Origin: Marchantia polymorpha subsp. ruderalis
Lineage: Eukaryota; Streptophyta; Marchantiopsida; Marchantiales; Marchantiaceae
Length of the DNA stretch: 64,000 nt
Assembly: GCA_037833965.1 (NCBI GenBank)
Contig: AP031351.1
Coordinates: 2,988,501 to 3,052,500, forward strand
Reading direction: 5' to 3'
A program made the translations under genes and the position numbers. Each line of letters opens with the position of its first letter. The first letter of the stretch is position 1. Shown here in pieces: positions 57,917 through 64,000 of the stretch. The notes under the pieces were generated by a model. That model was not told the origin of the DNA, made no database searches, and saw nothing but the letters and a program-made list of their open reading frames with translations.

Positions 57917-59900
57917 CCGTCCCCGCCCCGAGGAAAGCTTTAGATTTAGCTCGTAGCCTTTAGTCCGTAGAGTAGTGTATATTGGAGCTCGCTGTCAGTG
58001 TCAGCGATCCTAGTCGTGGTGACCTTTGGGCTTGCAATTTTGATTCCCGGTTAGCTGAAGATGATGCTCGCTGCCGCTGCTGCTGCTGCTCTTCCTGCAG
58101 CGACGCCGATTCAGCTCAACCCCACCCCACCCCACCTTCGTGTCTTGGCCATTTATTTGCCCAATAATACAAGTTCCGGCATCAAGCGGTTGGTTCAGTA
58201 TCCAAAACCTCACTTCGCTGCACGTCTCGTCTCGCCTTCCCATTCTGCATTTGGATGGCTACTGGAACGAGGTCACTCTGCGGGCTCTGAATTTCTGTCA
58301 GTGGGACCAAACCATGCGCTCCTGGACTCATCTCATTCTCGAACTGGTCTGGGATAACTTGGATACGGAGCCGAACTTTGAACCAATCCCTTCATAATTT
58401 CTGTTTGGCGCCGGGAATCCGTATTTCGAGTCGATTCTCTCTCTGCCCCGTTGGCGCTCGCTCGAGGCTTACAGAGGATTATATTTTAATCAGAATGCAA
58501 TCGTGCATTGCCTAGTCTCTGCACATCAGTGCGTCGTCGTGAGCCTCCGTGTTCAGTACAGTCGTGCAGAGAGACAAATGCTCAATCGAGCCAAGTGTCT
58601 TCGGGTTCTTAGGAGAGTAATCAACGTCCCAGCTCGCTAGAGAATCGGAATTACAGTATAATCAGCCGCATCAGATTATTTCTTTTCTCCACATCCCCCA
58701 AACCACCTGTGCAAGGCGCGTAGTTCGGGATGGCGCTCTGCAGATGATGATATGGCAAGTACCGGCCCGGCAGTCTGAAGGTAATCTGCGTCGGCAATGT
58801 GGAAGAGAATCAGAGCGTTCGCGTTTCTCGAGGTTCATGGCATTGCTGTCGGAGAGACGCAAGAGGCGAGCAGGTGCAGCCACGTGTTGGAAGACACACC
58901 TGCCACGTCAACAAGCTGAGTCGACAGCGCTGGCGCTTTGTCATCGGCTGGCTTCTTCCTCATATTCAGAAGACTGAACCATCGATGGGTAGAAGAATTT
59001 CCGGCTGGCCTGGGAGCAGAATTTCGATCGATCAGCTTGACCTCTTCTGAACATTCGATTGTCTCCGGCTTCGGCTTCCTCCTCGTCACAGCTCTCGCTC
59101 TATCTGATATAACAAATTTCGATCTGTCTGCGGGCCAACCTTACTATCGAGATGCAGACAAACCCAGATCCTTTGACGAGCGCTATGGTCAGCAAGAGGG
59201 ATCCCCTCTCCGCCTCCGCTGCTGAAGTGAACAAGCCCGTGGATGAAGTGCAAGCAGCAACAGCGCCTTCTTCGGCAGACAGGAGCAAAGCGAGTGTCAC
59301 TGAGCCTTCAGGAGGGTCGAGGGCGGAGAACGCCACCACGGCAGAGGATGAAAGCGACATCCTCTTCATACGACGATCAGTTCTGGGAGCGGACACTCCT
59401 CTGGAATAGCACAACATCCAAGTCAAGGCTCATACCTCACATGAAGTTATGATCTTCGAGGGTTTTCTATGATCTTCTAAGGCTCGAGCTTCCTACTTGG
59501 GTGATTTAGGACCTGGGCTACCACGCCATTCCATCCCCTGCCCTGCGACGCTTGCACTTCTTGAACTCATGTTGCAAGTGAGGACTGCGGTCGTCTGATG
59601 AGGCACGACATTGCGTGCGCTGAGCATATCAGATGATTCATTCCGCCATGCTTTATCTTTGTTCTTCTGTTTGACTTCCGTCATTTTCCCATCTTCCCCA
59701 GATGCCCTGGTCAATCGGCCGTTGGTACCTTCCTCGAAGATGATTGTATGCTTGTGCACAAATCTTCCTGAAAGACTTTTCGGTAGATGATGAAATTCGT
59801 TTTCGATTGAACCCTTGAATCCGTAGCAGCGGATTCATTTCCGCCAAATTCGACTCAGTTCATTCTGCGGATCACCTGTTCGTTGCGTCAACATTGGATA
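57917..59900 (+). other. V-ATPase B 3' flank; possible small frame at 59152–59409
   Basis: The first part is presumably the V-ATPase B 3' untranslated region. A frame at 59152–59409 encodes 85 residues rich in Ser, Ala, Glu and Asp without hydrophobic core (it ends DILFIRRSVLGADTPLE). It could be a disordered small protein or an exon, but no family is recognised. Nothing else is supported. Confidence 0.3.
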
Positions 59901-62542
59901 CTGATAACTACGCTTCCATTGTAAATTGAGCTTCTAGGTCTGTGACTTGTATTTGATATAATCGTAGTGATGAATTAGACCATTTCTCACTTCGTCACAC
60001 TTTATAAAATTTCTCGTTTATTGTGTTACCACTTCTTATATTTATTCACACTACCGTGTTCGATTTCGTGTCAAATCATTCAATGATGTGGTTTGATTGT
60101 GTTCAGCAATATGAATTGTAATAAATAATCACCTAAACAAATTTTTACACTTCTCAAAAAGAATTGTAACCATTACCAGCTTTGATAAATTGTATATTGA
60201 TTAAAAATGATATAATATCTGTAGCTCGAGTGCATATTTGATGCATCTCCGCATTAATCTGATCAGAAGCACGCATCTTTGCAGAGCACAACCGATGTCA
60301 CCCTCTGATCTATCCATGACAGCGTAAATGTCTTGCTGATAGTAAATTACATCATAGACCATCCACGTTGAGTTTTTCAACCCGTGGACGCACAACATTA
60401 TTTATTGGATTGCATGATATCTATTCTCTCTGTTCCAGATTTCTCTGTGCTAACATTATGTGGAATGTGCCAACCTTCAGGTTTCTTGACAATACATCAT
60501 TGCCGGCTGTGAAAATAATCAGACGCATTTCTACGTTCTTTTCCTTTCTCTATACCAAGTGACAAACCTTCGTGAATTGTCTTTTCATCCATATATATCT
60601 TATAGGGTTAATTTTTCTAGTTTAGTATACCATATTGCAAACTTCACTTGCATTCAGCTTATTTAATCCCTCATATTATAGATAAAGCTCTTAGTTGGTA
60701 TGTTGCTAGTTGCGATGCAATTAAGTCCCAGTCTTGTATTCTTATTCTCCACATACGTCCTATTCTATAATTGTGATGCTTGTTTCATTAAATTTGAGGT
60801 ATACTTTTGACCTACAGGAATTATTTTTTTTATCAGATACAAGATCAGATGCATTGAAAGTTTTATGATTTCTGTTAATGTTTCGTAACGTTTCCATTTT
60901 TTATAATGGAGAACAATAAGTCATGCACCAATTTGTGTTTCAGGATAAACTTTGTGAAGAATACTTGAGTGAATGATGATATATGACTTAGAACTTCTTC
61001 ATGTTGTCAACATTGTGTTGTTCAACAGTAAGAGATCATGGATTTCAACAAATAATCAGAACTACAAAACATGATTTACACCAAAATAATATTAGTCATA
61101 GTTTGTATGGTAAGAAAAATAAATCATTGATCTCATCTTCTTGATACACAAACACAAAATTTTTCTTTTGAATTAAAATATTTCTCAATGTACATTTACC
61201 ATACTACGCGTAATGGTTTTTCAACTAGTAGATGTATCCCGAAAATTGCAGAAATAATTATAATTAAAGCAAATACTTCCTGCATGGACATTTTTGAAAA
61301 TGATGTATATGTGTTCATCATATACATCAATTTTATTTCTGTATTTTGAACAATAATTTTGTACAGGCACAGATGTAAGAAAAACCATCCTTAACTTCTT
61401 ATAATATTATCGTTTATAAAATTTGTCATTTTTATTATTCACACTCTAATCTTGAGAAGAAAATATTTAAAAATACAATAATAAGAAATTTCTAATTTAA
61501 TTTTGTAACTTTTGCTCAATATACATACATACATTATTACAAATTTAGTTTTATGATAACTTTGAAATTTTCAACAGTATCAAAATCATCACACATCTAG
61601 CTAAAAGAAATAATTTACTTTACAAAATTAAAATTACAATATTAGAATATAATTGAGATATTTAATAATACTACCAAAAATGATTTTTACATATATTTTA
61701 AATATGGAAAAAAAATTGATTTAATTTTTTTGTTGACTGAGAAAAAAAATTCGATGATATTTAATAATTTAATTTAATTTCTCTGTTTTGCAAGATGCAT
61801 TCTCGAAAAAAGATTTTCAAAAATGTGATTAATGGAACATTGTTGATTTTCTATTTGAAATCAAAAACTAGTATGATATGTTTAAAGATTATACATTCAA
61901 AATGAACATGAAATCATGAAAAGAATTTATGTGTTTCTTTCCATATAATTAAATTTCAAATGCTTGATATAGAGTGTGATGATGAAAATGTACAAATAGA
62001 TTCACAATTAACTCAATTTTATTACTCCATGATATACTGTAAATTAGATATTTCTTATAAAATTTATGTAATAATATTTATGATGATATCAAATGAAATT
62101 AGGATAATTGTATATTATTTGACCCTAATATTTTCATGTGAAGTGTCTAAGTTTGAAAATGAGTGCTGAGAGTTTCAATGTTTTTTCCAACAATCATAAT
62201 ATTATATATTTGATTGAAAAATCAAATATTAACTATATGTTTTGTGAATTTTATTTTAAAAAATTAAATATGGAATGAACTCATATACATTTATATATAT
62301 TAATATGATATATATCAGATATTTAGGGAAAAAAATTATTATTGATAATTTGACTCGGTTTGTGTCTTCTATAAATTTGATGAAAACCTTAAAAACTCCA
62401 AATTCCTGTAAATCTGAAGATCAATGTGAACATCCGATCGTTCCCTTCTCAAAATTCTACAAAGTTTACAGTTTTTTATCTACGTATTCTAGCCTTTTCC
62501 AAAAACACATCCCTCAATCGGACCAAAAGTCGCTTCGTGACC
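59901..62542. other. AT-rich block without genes
   Basis: Strongly AT-rich with many poly-A/T tracts, resembling 26.5–29.6 kb. No credible coding frame, inverted terminal repeat or target duplication was found by eye. GC content recovers from about 62,340. Confidence 0.5.
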
Positions 62543-63856
62543 TCACCTCAAGACTGAAGATAATGAAAACTTAGAATCCAAAAGGATGTAGCCATAGATC
62601 CATTCACTTTCCAGCGTCACATCATGCTCGAAGGACTGGGTGATATTTACTTCAGACACTTCCAAGCCGGCTGCCATATGGGCAGACAGATTGCTGAATC
62701 CAAACTTTACAAAGTTGACTAATTTCTTACATTGTAACCTTTATCCTTAAAATGCTCAAGCTTTATGCCGATGCTCGTGGAGGACATGTGAATTACTGTA
62801 TGCCACATGCTCTGAGAGCGAGGACGGAAGACAATTTACAGTCCACTGCGGTACATTACAACTATCTAGACACAAGGATAAGCAAAATTGAAGAACACGA
62901 CAGGTAAGCCGAAACAATTTCCAATGTGCCCGCTGAGGTTTGTCGCTGTGACCCTCTTTTCAAGTTCATCTTAAGTACCCGAATCTTCTGCTCCATTTCA
63001 ACGTTGTGACTCATAAATAAGTACAGATCTGCCCGTTAGCGGATTCAGGGTGTCTCTCCAGCAACGGGTTCTGTAAGTCCAACACTCTGTTCACAACAAG
63101 AAGTACGAAGGAAGAGTCAAGTACCGTGTAACACCACACTTCAGTGTTCCATAGCAAGTTGTATGAAGTCAGACTGCATATAATTGGGCAGTACATTGAG
63201 CCCTACGAAGTATGTATCACGTCCACTAACGTCCAGAAAGAGGTTAGTAACCTCACCATGCCTTCGTGTTGAGGACCCAAAGGGAGCACACAGCTCAGCC
63301 GAATACTGCGACACACATTTATATATGAAATAAGTGGAACTGGTCAGTCGCAGAGTGTCCAGTGCGAAGATAATAACGCTCTTGTAAGCAGCTCGACACC
63401 CTTTTAAATAGAGCCTAAAGCAACATTCATTCTACACGCATGAGAGTGTAGAACCAGATCCCAGATAAAAAGTTCAAGACATGCATTTGTCTCAGCCATT
63501 CTCAGCTTTATGTTACATGGTTATATTGCAGAACGAGTGATGAACGAGCAAGTCTCGCTGGTTTTATGGTTGGATGCCAATTTCACCGTTCGTTTTCAAT
63601 ATCTACTCTTTCATTAGTGCTGATAAAAATGGTAGGAAATGTGCGAGAACCGGGTGAGCTAAGAACTGCTGCATGGATCCAAACGCCTTAACAAGATAGT
63701 ATTTAGCTTACTGTTTGTCCACTGCAGGGGGAGAGATGACTCCTGTTTGAAGACGAAGCCTGATAACCTCAGTTTCTTCCTCGGTTCGAGGAGGGCATTG
63801 TTCAAGATACTCAGTTGCCACGAGGACAGCGCAATTTCCCATGCAAACTTCGACCC
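62543..63856 (-). CDS. Possible partial gene, unrecognised, at right edge
   Basis: Two minus-strand segments look like exons. 63856–63712 lies between an AG acceptor and a GTAAGC donor and is open throughout (starts GSKFAWEIALSSWQLSILNN, ends LPLQWTN). 62718–62543 follows an AG and runs to TGA (starts NFVKFGFSNLSAHMAAGLEV, ends SKFSLSSVLR). An intermediate segment near 63028–62918 (MSHNVEMEQKIRVLKMNLKR) may be another exon, but the phases do not join cleanly. The family is unknown. The plus strand of the same interval also has an exon-like frame (62752–62902 with a GTAAGC donor, joinable in phase to 63532), so strand is uncertain. The gene would continue beyond the window. Confidence 0.3.
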
Positions 63857-64000
63857 CTGAGCGACATTATGCATGTATCGTCTATCAGAAATAAATAGAC
63901 AGATTTCTGAACGTCGTCTTCATGCAGACTGAATCTGACGACAATGAAGAATCACGGACTTAGCAGAATTGTGGATTCCACTTTTCCTCGTCCAACATTG

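Noticed and set aside
1-64000. tRNA, rRNA, CRISPR, operon or bacterial promoter features
   Set aside because: Nothing resembling a tRNA cloverleaf or rRNA was noticed, and the window is plant nuclear DNA with spliced genes.

Overview
This is nuclear DNA of a land plant. Genes have short GT–AG introns, several leaders are GC- and CpG-rich, and AT-rich blocks full of decayed transposons lie between gene clusters. The gene set is a plant Dicer, LEAFY/FLORICAULA, EXO70, a plant-type E2F, thiamin pyrophosphokinase and V-ATPase subunit B. The LEAFY DNA-binding domain keeps the His/Arg/His specificity residues of type I LEAFY. Mosses and hornworts differ at these sites, so together with the compact genes the best guess is a liverwort of the Marchantia kind. 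That is an inference; no species marker was seen.

Layout. 1–5763 (+): last 13 exons of a DICER-LIKE 4-type gene whose 5' part lies outside the window. 5764–8500: its 3' flank, with a near-perfect 42-bp palindrome. 8535–10821: GC-rich promoter and leader of LEAFY. 10822–18037 (+): LEAFY in three exons with a 5.6-kb first intron that holds two nested non-autonomous hAT elements. 18038–33048: about 15 kb with no convincing intact gene. It holds a GC island (19.6–20.7 kb), a textbook hAT MITE (21771–22209), two decayed hAT-like transposase genes in opposite orientation, tandem repeats, an AT-rich desert to about 29.6 kb, and then the GC-rich leader of EXO70. 33049–35202 (+): intronless EXO70. 35203–39265: convergent intergenic DNA. 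39266–44985 (−): E2F with at least 15 exons. 49193–50388 (+): an unrecognised, probably plastid-targeted membrane protein with two exons. 51870–53864 (−): thiamin pyrophosphokinase with six exons. 56426–57916 (+): intronless V-ATPase subunit B. 59.9–62.5 kb: AT-rich DNA without genes. 62543–63856: unrecognised exon-like sequence at the right edge.

The genes do not form a pathway. They are independent housekeeping and regulatory loci: small-RNA biogenesis, a developmental master regulator, exocytosis, cell-cycle transcription, thiamin cofactor synthesis and proton pumping. All exon boundaries were placed by hand from reading frame, splice dinucleotides and remembered family sequence; no alignment was run. 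The observations most worth checking are a pre-miRNA-like hairpin inside a Dicer intron, the nested hAT elements in the LEAFY intron, an E2F-type site upstream of the E2F gene, the intronless V-ATPase B gene, and a DCL4 that ends after one dsRNA-binding domain.
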